Assembly (NCBI GenBank): GCA_031270585.1
Contig: JAISXK010000030.1
Span: forward strand, 1-15,136
Origin: Clostridiales bacterium
Lineage (GTDB): Bacteria; Bacillota; Clostridia; Christensenellales; CAG-138
Length of the DNA stretch: 15,136 nucleotides
Direction of reading: 5' to 3'
The translations under genes and the position numbers were made by a program. Each line of letters begins with the position of its first letter. The first letter of the stretch is position 1. Below the pieces are notes generated by a model, which worked only from the letters and a program-made list of their open reading frames with translations, was not told the DNA's origin and did no database searches. Of this stretch, positions 6,833 to 13,139 are shown piece by piece.

Positions 6833-7348
6833 CTAATCGGTTTTGATAATTGAGTACATCCGCATATCTATTATGTGGCCGTTTTTGACGGCATTGCTGC
6901 GGAGCGTTCCTTCGTATTGAAACCCTGCCTTTTCAAGCACACGGCAGGAGGCGGCGTTGCAGGCAAATGGCTCCGCATAAATGCGAATGATATCGCTGTT
7001 TTCAAAGACATGCCGACAAACCAGCTTAACCGCCTTTGTACAAACGCCCATGCCCCAATAGCCTTCGCCAATGTAGTAGCCCATCTCTGCAGTGCGGCTA
7101 TGGATGTTGGTCTGCCGAAACGCGCCAATGCTTCCGGCTACTCTTCCATCTGCGGTTATCGCGAAAGCAAAGACAGTGCCTTCCTCTGCGTTCAGCATCG
7201 AAGCTATGAAATCTTCCCCGTCTTTTACAGAGTAAGGATACGCAATGCCGTCGCGTAGATTATCCTGCACCTTCTTGTTGTTGATTATGGCGGCGATATC
7301 GGTTGCGTCGCTTAACTGCCATGGCCTGATAGACACCCGCATGAGCAT
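6833..7348 (-). CDS. GNAT-family N-acetyltransferase (RimJ/RimL-like)
   Basis: A 171-residue acetyl-CoA-dependent acetyltransferase of the size and motif order of RimJ/RimL-type GNAT proteins. It shows the N-terminal SIRPWQLSDA strand-helix, the central EMGYYIGEGYWGMGVCTKAV (acetyl-CoA pyrophosphate loop, around residues 88-107) and the C-terminal CNAASCRVLEKAGFQYEGTLR, typical of the family. The start at 7348 has GGAAGG five bases upstream; a second ATG two codons later is possible. It sits 31 bases after the TIGR04076-like gene and 23 bases before the nicotinamidase-Arr gene, so they are probably co-transcribed. The acceptor could be a ribosomal protein N-terminus, an amine or a drug; nothing in the sequence decides this. 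Its place in a cassette with Arr makes detoxification possible but unproven. Confidence 0.9.
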   Translation of the reverse strand: MLMRVSIRPWQLSDATDIAAIINNKKVQDNLRDGIAYPYSVKDGEDFIASMLNAEEGTVFAFAITADGRVAGSIGAFRQTNIHSRTAEMGYYIGEGYWGMGVCTKAVKLVCRHVFENSDIIRIYAEPFACNAASCRVLEKAGFQYEGTLRSNAVKNGHIIDMRMYSIIKTD

Positions 7349-7379
7349 CTGTTCCTTCCCGCATCATTCTCCTTAACGC

Positions 7380-7715
7380 TCACATTCCTGATGGCTTGTC
7401 TGTCGTTTCCAGTTTGAAGACGACAGGGCGGATTCCATCATTGCAGGAACTGATGGCGACACCCGGCTCCCGTATCCAGTCACTGTGGTAAAACAACCCG
7501 CCGTCCTTGCCCGCTCCGTGCGCCAAGGCAAAGGCGAACTGGTAAATAGCTTTCCACGCTTCGTCGCAGAAGCCTTCCGGTTTGGCGTAGTCGGCGTAAA
7601 ACACCCGTCCTTCTTTCAGAAACGGGCATCTGCCAAGCCCTTCGACACCGTACTCCTTTGCAAGCCGTTCGTTGAACGTCGTCTCCAGAACCGTGATTTT
7701 TACTTTGTTCATCAT
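7380..7715 (-). CDS. TIGR04076-family small protein of unknown function
   Basis: A ~111-residue protein that I recognise as the TIGR04076 family, common in Clostridia and archaea, with no established biochemical role. Features are a start like NKVKITVLET, the segment EYGVEGLGRCPFLKEG, EGFCDEAWKAIYQFAFALA in the middle and DWIREPGVAISSCNDGIRPVVFKLE at the end. Three cysteines (CPF, GFC, SSC) could bind metal or form a redox site, but I cannot show that. Two adjacent ATG codons (7715 and 7712) follow AAGGGA; either may be used. The frame is open to 7742, but the extra residues are unlike the family. The start overlaps the stop of a broken small ORF (7712-7830), suggesting former translational coupling. 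The GNAT gene follows after 31 bases. Confidence 0.8.
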   Translation of the reverse strand: MMNKVKITVLETTFNERLAKEYGVEGLGRCPFLKEGRVFYADYAKPEGFCDEAWKAIYQFAFALAHGAGKDGGLFYHSDWIREPGVAISSCNDGIRPVVFKLETTDKPSGM

Positions 7716-7830
7716 AACGATCCCTTCGTTTTGCTTTCCCAAAGTTCAAGTTCCTGTTTGTATCGCTTTATCCGTGGCGCGCGTCACAGGCGATGCACAG
7801 AACCTTTTTTGTCGGTTTGGCGTATGGCAT
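7712..7830 (-). pseudogene. Frameshifted small ORF with a Cys-X2-Cys motif (about 40 residues if repaired)
   Basis: An ATG at 7830 with GGAGAG seven bases upstream opens a 20-codon frame ending ...LCIACDARHG* (stop at 7768-7770). One frame over, the sequence continues as a clean charged stretch, RIKRYKQELELWESKTKGSL, whose TGA overlaps the ATGATG of the next gene. Adding one base near 7771 would join them into one ~40-residue protein with an N-terminal Cys-X2-Cys and a Lys/Glu-rich tail. This looks like a small gene with a single-base deletion, or a sequencing error. I do not recognise the family. Confidence 0.4.
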
Positions 7831-7857
7831 AGTTTTACTCTCCACCATCCCGCTTCA

Positions 7858-8409
7858 TCACTTGAACGCGCAGTTGGCAATATGGTCGTTCACAACGCCT
7901 ATCGCTTGCAAATACGAGTAGATTATCGTGCTGCCGGCGAATTTGAAACCGAGCTTCTTCATGTCACGGCTGATTCTATCGGAAAGCTCCGTCTTGGCGG
8001 GCATTTCATCCTGACGTTCCCAATGGTTGACAATTGGCTCATCGTTGGCATAGTCCCAGATGAATGCAGACAGCGAACCGAGTTTTAACGTCTCCTGCGC
8101 GTTCGTGACGACGGAGCGGACTTTAAGCCTGTTGCGGACGATACCCGGATTTTGCAGCAGCTCCTCTATTTTTGCTTCATCATACGCCGCGATCTTGGTA
8201 ATGTCCCAATCGTCAAACGCGGCACGGTAGCTCTCACGCTTGTGCAGTATCGTGGCCCACGACAAGCCGGCTTGCGCCCCCTCCAGCGACAACATTTCAA
8301 ACAACGTCCGCTCGTCGCGGAACGGTTTGCCCCAATGCTTATCGTGGTACTCACGCATCAGCGCGTCGTCGCTGTCACCCCACGGACAGCGTATTCTGCC
8401 ATCACTCAT
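7858..8409 (-). CDS. tag: DNA-3-methyladenine glycosylase I
   Basis: A 183-residue DNA repair enzyme that excises 3-methyladenine from alkylated DNA, starting base-excision repair. It lines up with E. coli Tag along its whole length: RCPWGD near residues 7-12, EYHDKHWG (20-27), LFEMLSLEGAQAGLSW (36-51), the GIVRNRLKV segment, GFKFAGSTIIYSYLQA and the terminal VNDHIANC. The structural zinc ligands are present: Cys8, His22, His176 and Cys180. Glu43 and Trp51 correspond to E. coli Glu38 and Trp46 at the base-recognition site. The start at 8409 has AAGGAGG five bases upstream; the in-frame ATG seven codons earlier lacks one. A decayed winged-helix gene lies upstream and the broken small ORF downstream. 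Same strand and spacing suggest co-transcription with the cassette. Confidence 0.94.
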   Translation of the reverse strand: MSDGRIRCPWGDSDDALMREYHDKHWGKPFRDERTLFEMLSLEGAQAGLSWATILHKRESYRAAFDDWDITKIAAYDEAKIEELLQNPGIVRNRLKVRSVVTNAQETLKLGSLSAFIWDYANDEPIVNHWERQDEMPAKTELSDRISRDMKKLGFKFAGSTIIYSYLQAIGVVNDHIANCAFK

Positions 8410-8477
8410 ATCGCCCTCCTTGTCCGCCAAATCATCGGTTCAACACGTTCCGGCACGGTGGACTCAATCCGCTTCGG

Positions 8478-8885
8478 CTACGCAGTAAAAAACTCGACAA
8501 CCGGCTCATTCTTCTCAATATTCCAAATACCTGCGATCTGCCCATTCAAAGCGATAGCCGGCAGACAGATACCCGATTTTCAAAACCACTTTGCTTTTAT
8601 ACTTCTGCGGCGGGTTGAAACGGTTTTCCGGCGTATACGGCACAATGTATCGGGTAGGAGCCGGAAAGCAGGGCTACTTCGGGAATGTCCGCCGATTGTG
8701 GCGCTTTTGTCGCAATAGAACGTCTTGCCGCCAAATTTCAGGCGGCGCAGATCGTCAAGCGACAGCTTTGGCATCTTCGCCGCGTCCTCTTTGCTTATCC
8801 CGAAGAAATATGCAGTATACACGATGCGTAGCCGAACCATAGGCGGCGAAGTATCTATGCGGCATCCCCGGTAGGGCGCCATTGA
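8478..8885 (-). pseudogene. Degraded winged-helix DNA-binding protein gene (HTH_42/YcaQ type), multiple frameshifts
   Basis: No single frame covers this stretch, but successive pieces in different minus-strand frames read in order like the C-terminal part of a winged-helix DNA-binding-domain protein. In order they are: GMPHRYFAAYGSAT near 8830-8880; VYTAYFFGISKEDAAKMPKL with DDLRRLKFGGKTFYCDKSA (about 8705-8840); ADIPEVALLSG (about 8660-8692); TPENRFNPPQKYKSKVVLKI (about 8570-8640); and PAIALNGQIAGIWNIEKNE with EPVVEFFTA and a TAG at 8478-8480. At least three to four frame changes are needed, so this is a real relic and not one sequencing error. The N-terminal portion of the family is missing. 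It fills most of the 8410-8911 gap; the remainder shows nothing I can name. Confidence 0.7.
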
Positions 8886-8911
8886 AATTCCGCTTTCATT
8901 TTAGTCTGCCA

Positions 8912-10228
8912 TTATTTCCCCGATTGCATATGTGCAACGCTATCCAGAATAGCATTGGCCATATAATCCACCTGCTCTTGGGTTAAGCCGTAGATGGGGA
9001 GGTGCGTAAACCTGCGGTTAAACACTTCTTCGCAAACCGGGCAGGTTTGTGCGATGGCGTCCGCATCGTAACCAAAGGGCTCCAACACGCTGAAGCGGTA
9101 CAAAGGTCCAAAATGAGGGATGTTGGTAACGCCCCTGTCTTCCAGCTTCTTTTTAAGCACCTGTATATCGCCGCCGGCTTTTTCAGGATCGATCAGCAGT
9201 TTGTAAAGGTGGAAGGTGGGCTTGATATCCTCGTTGCCCAGATCCTGCGGGATGATGGCCGGGTTGCCGGAAAGCTTTTCCGTCAGGTAAGCGGCTACCT
9301 GCCTGCGCATATCCAGTATTTTATCATAGCGGTTCAACTGTGCCGCCAAGCCCAGCGCCTGTATCTCCGTCGTGGAGTGGTTGCCGGCTACAAACGGGCC
9401 GTACTTGCCGGGGATGGGGGAGATGTCATACAGCCAGTTGCGGATCTTTTTGCGGAAATCCAGCCCCAGGAAACGCGCCCGTTTCATATCGTCACGGAAA
9501 CTTTCAATCGTGGTGGTGAGGATGCCGCCCTCGCCGAAGGAGGTAATGTTTTTCACTTCGTGGAAGCTGAAGGATGTAAAGTGAGCGATGGCGCCTATTT
9601 TACGACCCTTGTATTCCGCGCCGAAGGCATGGGCGGCGTCTTCAAGCACAATCAAATCGTGCTCTTCCGCAAGCTCCATGATAGGATCCATGTCCACGGG
9701 ATAACCGCCGATATGCACGGGTACGATCATCCTGGTTTTGTCCGTGATCTTCTTTCTTACATCCTTGGGATCCATGTTGAGCGTAATGGGGTCAACATCC
9801 GCAAACACCAGTTTTGCGCCAACGGAAAGCGGGTATGCCATGGTGGCGATAAACGTAATGGCGGGTACGATAACCTCGTCTCCCTCTTTCAGGTTCGCGT
9901 ATTTGTAGGCGATTTCAAATCCCGCTGTGGCGTTGGTGAGAAACACGCTGCCGGGTATGCCAAGGTATTTATCCACCGATTCTTCGGCGGCGGCAACCTT
10001 CGTATCCAGAGAGAGCTTTCCCGGCGGGGAAGAGTATTTGTCCAGATCAAAGACCTTTTCGCGCACGTCCTGCATCGCCTTGTCATGCTCCGGGCCTGTT
10101 CCCTGCATCAGAAATTCCACGATGCGCATCAGATCCTCCGCGTTATAATCTTCGCCAACGGCGGCCCAGGGCACCTTTGTTTCGCCTGTGTTGTAGCGAA
10201 AATCCGAAGCTTTTTTCTTTTGTTCCAT
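8912..10228 (-). CDS. DegT/DnrJ/EryC1/StrS-family PLP-dependent aminotransferase
   Basis: A 438-residue cytoplasmic enzyme of the sugar/cyclitol aminotransferase family, which moves an amino group between glutamate or glutamine and a keto-sugar or inosose using pyridoxal phosphate. The start at 10228 has GGGAGGAAGG just upstream; the frame is open 14 codons further without support. Visible motifs are TNATAGFEIAY (98-108, phosphate and cofactor binding), GDEVIVPAITFIATM (116-130), HIGGYPVDM (172-180), LEDAAHAFGAEYKG (195-208, Asp197 to the PLP nitrogen) and SFSFHEVKNITSFGEGG (219-235), where Lys226 is the Schiff-base lysine. It begins 34 bases after the cyclase-family gene, downstream of a sugar importer, so a catabolic or remodelling role for an imported amino sugar or cyclitol is likely. 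The substrate is not determinable here. Slightly longer than the ~370-400 typical, owing to an N-terminal extension. Confidence 0.92.
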   Translation of the reverse strand: MEQKKKASDFRYNTGETKVPWAAVGEDYNAEDLMRIVEFLMQGTGPEHDKAMQDVREKVFDLDKYSSPPGKLSLDTKVAAAEESVDKYLGIPGSVFLTNATAGFEIAYKYANLKEGDEVIVPAITFIATMAYPLSVGAKLVFADVDPITLNMDPKDVRKKITDKTRMIVPVHIGGYPVDMDPIMELAEEHDLIVLEDAAHAFGAEYKGRKIGAIAHFTSFSFHEVKNITSFGEGGILTTTIESFRDDMKRARFLGLDFRKKIRNWLYDISPIPGKYGPFVAGNHSTTEIQALGLAAQLNRYDKILDMRRQVAAYLTEKLSGNPAIIPQDLGNEDIKPTFHLYKLLIDPEKAGGDIQVLKKKLEDRGVTNIPHFGPLYRFSVLEPFGYDADAIAQTCPVCEEVFNRRFTHLPIYGLTQEQVDYMANAILDSVAHMQSGK

Positions 10229-10262
10229 GTCCTTCCTCCCGTTTCGCTTAATTTGTTTAACG

Positions 10263-10949
10263 TTATGCATCTTCTTTTATAATCACCCTGCAAGGGGATG
10301 CGGCCACGCCCTCAACCTTTAAGGGCAGAGCGGTCAATTTGACGCGGGGCTTTGTAACCGCGTCCAAATTGCACAAAGGTACCAGCATCAGGATATTTGC
10401 CGCATAAAAATCCGGAAAAAATCCTTCCGGGTCTTCGCCAAGGTTTTCCCACGCAGGCGTATCTGTAGCCAAAATAGAAGGTTGTTTTTCAATAATCCAG
10501 TGCATGGCCTCGCTTGTAAAATAGGGGGAGCGAGGGAAAAAAATATCATCGCGCATCCAGTACCTTTCCCAGCCACAGTGCACGACGACGCAATCCCCCG
10601 GCTGGATATATGCGCTGTTTTTTGCGTTAACCAGATCTTCTTTGGTGATGACGGCCTTACTGCCGGTATCTAAAATATCCTTTTCCACTTTCAGCACAAC
10701 ACAACCTACGTCGGTAAGCTTTTCTATGGGGATATCATCCACAAGATAGGAGTTTTCAAACCCATAAAAATGCGCGGGTGTTTCTATGTATGTGCCAACC
10801 TGCGCGTGCATACCCTTTATTTGCGTGTAGAAATACTCGCCAAAGCCTTCGCAATATCCCGAAGCTTCCTCAATGTATGGCTGTGGAAAAAGGGATCCGA
10901 AACTCCACATGCCATTACGTATGGTGCCAGTCACATCGATTACTTTCAC
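10263..10949 (-). CDS. Cyclase-family protein (kynurenine-formamidase fold) with altered metal motif
   Basis: A 228-residue protein of the cyclase/kynurenine formamidase family, metal-dependent hydrolases or cyclases acting on amides and related bonds. I place the start at the GTG of 10949, preceded by AGGGGGA and giving the expected opening VKVIDVTGTIRNGM; the frame also runs to 11012. The family's metal motif HxGTHxDxPxH reads QVGTYIETPAH here (50-60): Gln50, Tyr54 and Glu56 replace His, His and Asp, and only His60 remains. The later region, ATDTPAWE (161-168), is kept, but the usual His and Glu of the last catalytic block are replaced around FYAANILMLVPLCNLDAV. The end (KVEGVAASPCRVI) is typical of the family. 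It lies downstream of the importer and just before the aminotransferase. A changed metal site, changed chemistry or a non-enzymatic binding role are all possible. Confidence 0.85.
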   Translation of the reverse strand: MKVIDVTGTIRNGMWSFGSLFPQPYIEEASGYCEGFGEYFYTQIKGMHAQVGTYIETPAHFYGFENSYLVDDIPIEKLTDVGCVVLKVEKDILDTGSKAVITKEDLVNAKNSAYIQPGDCVVVHCGWERYWMRDDIFFPRSPYFTSEAMHWIIEKQPSILATDTPAWENLGEDPEGFFPDFYAANILMLVPLCNLDAVTKPRVKLTALPLKVEGVAASPCRVIIKEDA

Positions 10950-11038
10950 AGTTAATCCCCCTGCTTGTAGAAATGGTATCGAACCGCGCGCAAAACCACG
11001 GTTTGGCGCCACTGTTTCAGGCTGCGCATATGATGGAA

Positions 11039-11072
11039 CGTGGCAGAATTTCCATAGAGAAACTCTGCCACG
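11039..11072 (-). terminator. Strong hairpin after the binding-protein gene (attenuator or mRNA 3' stabiliser)
   Basis: CGTGGCAGA (11039-11047) pairs perfectly with TCTGCCACG (11064-11072). The stem continues TTTC/GAAA after one mismatch, for 13 pairs around a 6-base loop. It begins 11 bases after the binding-protein stop. On the transcribed strand it is followed only by TTCC, so full rho-independent termination is unlikely. Such hairpins often raise binding-protein mRNA over downstream operon genes; that role is inference. Confidence 0.6.
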
Positions 11073-11083
11073 GAAAGCAAAAC

Positions 11084-12154
11084 CTAGAAATCGTAGTTAT
11101 TGATGTTTTCAGGCGTGAAGGTGAAGGTTTCGTAATAGTAGAACACATCTTCGGTGAAGCGCTCCGCATCCGGAAAACCGTCAATACTGATTTTTCCAAC
11201 GGGCATATCCTTACCTTCGATGAGGTTTGCGGCAATGGTGATTGCCCAAGATTGCCATTTTGCCGTATCCCAAAGGATAGCGCTTACGACTGCGCCGGAA
11301 GCCATGCCGGGCTTCGCCAGGTTCGGAGAGGACTGGCCGCAGGCGTATACTTCACCGATTTTGCCGGCATCCTCAATGGCGGTGGCGATAGGGCCAAGCG
11401 CCGTGGAAACGTTGGACATGATGGCCTTCACATCAGGATAGGTGTTCAGTATATCCATAGTGACGTTGTAGGCTTTCTCAGGGTCTTCATCCATAGCTTC
11501 AATGGTGACGCACTCCAGGCCGGGGTACTTCTCTTTAGCGTAGTTCAGGCAAAGATCGATACGGGATTGCAGGAACTCATTGGTGAGAACACCTGTCATA
11601 ATCGCATATTTGCCTTCGGTTCCAATGCTGTCCACAATGCTTTCAACCTGGGGGATGCCCAATTCCGCAAGATCCATCAGGCCCGCGTATACGTCACGGC
11701 CTTCGGGGGCAATATCCAAATCAAAGGAAACAACCTTGATGCCCTTGCTCATGGCTTCTTGGCAAATGGGGACAACGGATGTGGTATCACCCGAAGCCAG
11801 GCAGATAGCGTCAACATCCTGCTCGATCAGATTGGTGATGATGTCGATCAGGCCCGGTGTGTCCACTTCGGGGGTACCGGTCCAAATCACATCGTAGCCC
11901 AGCGCTTCGCCTGTGGCGATGGCCTGCTTTTCACCAAACGCAAAGTATGGCGCGCTGGTTACATAGCAAACAACGGCAATGGTGCCTTTTTTGCCGTCCT
12001 CAGGGGCAGTCTCCGGCTCGGCGGGCGCCGCAGGTTCGTCGGGCTCTGCAGGCGCCGCAGACGCCGCAGGCTCCGGCGGGGTTGTTTGGCCGCTGCAGGC
12101 CACCATAAATACCATGGCGAGCAGCATTAACAAAGCAACTGATTTCTTCATCAT
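11084..12154 (-). CDS. Sugar ABC transporter substrate-binding lipoprotein (periplasmic-binding-protein type 1)
   Basis: A 356-residue membrane-anchored receptor. A signal peptide (MMKKS, hydrophobic core to residue 18) ends in a lipobox with Cys20 (FMVAC). An Ala/Pro/Glu linker spans about 24-52, and the type-1 sugar-binding domain starts at KKGTIAVVCYVTSAPYF. Typical landmarks follow: ITNLIEQDVDAICLASGD, GIKVVSFDLDI and MDILNTYPDVKAIMSNVSTA, all of the ribose/rhamnose/autoinducer-2 binding class. AGGAGG lies seven bases before the first of two ATGs (12154 and 12151). It follows two permeases and the ATPase, the arrangement of the rhamnose (RhaTPQS) and Lsr importers. The ligand could be a pentose, deoxyhexose, cyclitol or a derivative; the sequence does not say. 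The gene ends at a hairpin, after which the cyclase and aminotransferase genes continue on the same strand. Confidence 0.93.
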   Translation of the reverse strand: MMKKSVALLMLLAMVFMVACSGQTTPPEPAASAAPAEPDEPAAPAEPETAPEDGKKGTIAVVCYVTSAPYFAFGEKQAIATGEALGYDVIWTGTPEVDTPGLIDIITNLIEQDVDAICLASGDTTSVVPICQEAMSKGIKVVSFDLDIAPEGRDVYAGLMDLAELGIPQVESIVDSIGTEGKYAIMTGVLTNEFLQSRIDLCLNYAKEKYPGLECVTIEAMDEDPEKAYNVTMDILNTYPDVKAIMSNVSTALGPIATAIEDAGKIGEVYACGQSSPNLAKPGMASGAVVSAILWDTAKWQSWAITIAANLIEGKDMPVGKISIDGFPDAERFTEDVFYYYETFTFTPENINNYDF

Positions 12155-12179
12155 TTCTTTACCTCCTGATGATTTGATT

Positions 12180-13139
12180 TTAGGCGATGCCTAAATTATT
12201 TTTTCGCGCATGCCGGAAAGCAAGCACGATCAATAACATGCCGCCGGTAATGATCTGCTGTAAAAATTGGGATACCTGCAACATATCGATACCGTTGGAT
12301 ACAATGGTGATAACGGCAACGCCAAGCATGGCGCCGCCTATTGTGCCTATGCCGCCAAGGGTGCTCACGCCGCCAAATACCGCCGCGCATACGGTTTGCA
12401 AAATGCGTGCGCTCGCTACATCCGCGCGGCCGCTCGATATGCGCGACGCAATGACAAGGGCGGCGGCAAAGGCCATAAATGAGGAGAAAACATACGTAAA
12501 AAGCAGATTGTTGCGTATATCAATGCCGGCAAAGCGCGCCACTTCGGCGTCGCTGCCGATCAGATATATGCGTCTGCCTGTGCGGGAATGGTTGAAGAGA
12601 ATGACGGAGAAAATAATCGCCGCAATAAATAGCAGTATTTGAAAAGGGAAAACACCGCCTATTTTGTATCGTCCGAATATTGCCAGTTGGTCAATGGGGA
12701 TGGAAACCGTAACCCCTTTTGAAACCACAAGGCCGAGACCGAGGAAAAGGGATTGCGTGCCCAGCGTTACCAGCATGGGGGTAATATGAAGATAGCCTAC
12801 AAAAAAACCGTTCAGCGCGCCGCACAGCAGAGCGATAAGCAGCACAAGAACGATGGCAATCCCTGCGGGTAGCGCCAGTTGGCTGATGAAAATTGCCAAC
12901 AGCACCGTGCAAAAGCTACAGAGCGTGCCTATGGAAAGATCCATGCCGCCGCTGATCATGGATACGGCCATGGCTAGCGTCAGCAGCCCCAGTTCCACCA
13001 TTTGCGCGAACAGGTTCATAATGTTTCCAACGGCAAAGAAATGCCTGCTCGCAACGGAGAAGAAAATGAACAGCGCTATGAAAAGCAAAATCATGATGGT
13101 GCTGCTTTTGGCAAAGACCGCTTTCGAGTTCGCCCTCAT
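12180..13139 (-). CDS. Sugar ABC transporter permease 2 (RbsC type)
   Basis: A 319-residue polytopic membrane protein, one half of a heterodimeric sugar channel. The start at 13139 (MRANSKAVF) overlaps the stop of the upstream permease by four bases (ATGA), and GGGAGG lies upstream, so translation is coupled; the open frame to 13241 lies inside the upstream gene and is not used. Family features are a first membrane segment around 13-32, SMISGGMDLSIGTLCSF (the GGxDLSxG motif), GALNGFFVGYLHITPMLVTLG, the pore-side loop GVSTLGGIGTIGGAMLG contacting the ATPase, and a basic C-terminus. It retains the canonical SGGMDLS, whereas its partner reads TGNIDVS, so the two permeases are old paralogues and not recent copies. 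The binding-protein gene follows after 25 bases. Confidence 0.93.
   Translation of the reverse strand: MRANSKAVFAKSSTIMILLFIALFIFFSVASRHFFAVGNIMNLFAQMVELGLLTLAMAVSMISGGMDLSIGTLCSFCTVLLAIFISQLALPAGIAIVLVLLIALLCGALNGFFVGYLHITPMLVTLGTQSLFLGLGLVVSKGVTVSIPIDQLAIFGRYKIGGVFPFQILLFIAAIIFSVILFNHSRTGRRIYLIGSDAEVARFAGIDIRNNLLFTYVFSSFMAFAAALVIASRISSGRADVASARILQTVCAAVFGGVSTLGGIGTIGGAMLGVAVITIVSNGIDMLQVSQFLQQIITGGMLLIVLAFRHARKNNLGIA

Noticed and set aside
7804..7810. A AAA AAG slippery heptamer (dnaX type) in the small Cys-X2-Cys ORF, suggesting programmed -1 frameshifting
   Set aside because: A slip there leads to a TGA within six codons and does not reach the frame with the charged tail; no stimulatory stem was evident. 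A simple one-base deletion further on explains the layout better.
8580..8882. A 100-codon intact-looking gene on the minus strand
   Set aside because: Only its middle matches a family; both ends are out-of-frame readings of the same winged-helix relic, so it is reported as part of the pseudogene.
9002..10282. A 426-codon open frame on the plus strand opposite the DegT aminotransferase
   Set aside because: It is antisense to a gene with clear catalytic motifs, has no recognisable domain, and is explained by the codon bias of the real gene leaving its complement open.
10778..12130. A 450-codon open frame on the plus strand opposite the binding-protein and cyclase genes
   Set aside because: It crosses two well-supported minus-strand genes and an operon hairpin, and has no family motifs; treated as a shadow.
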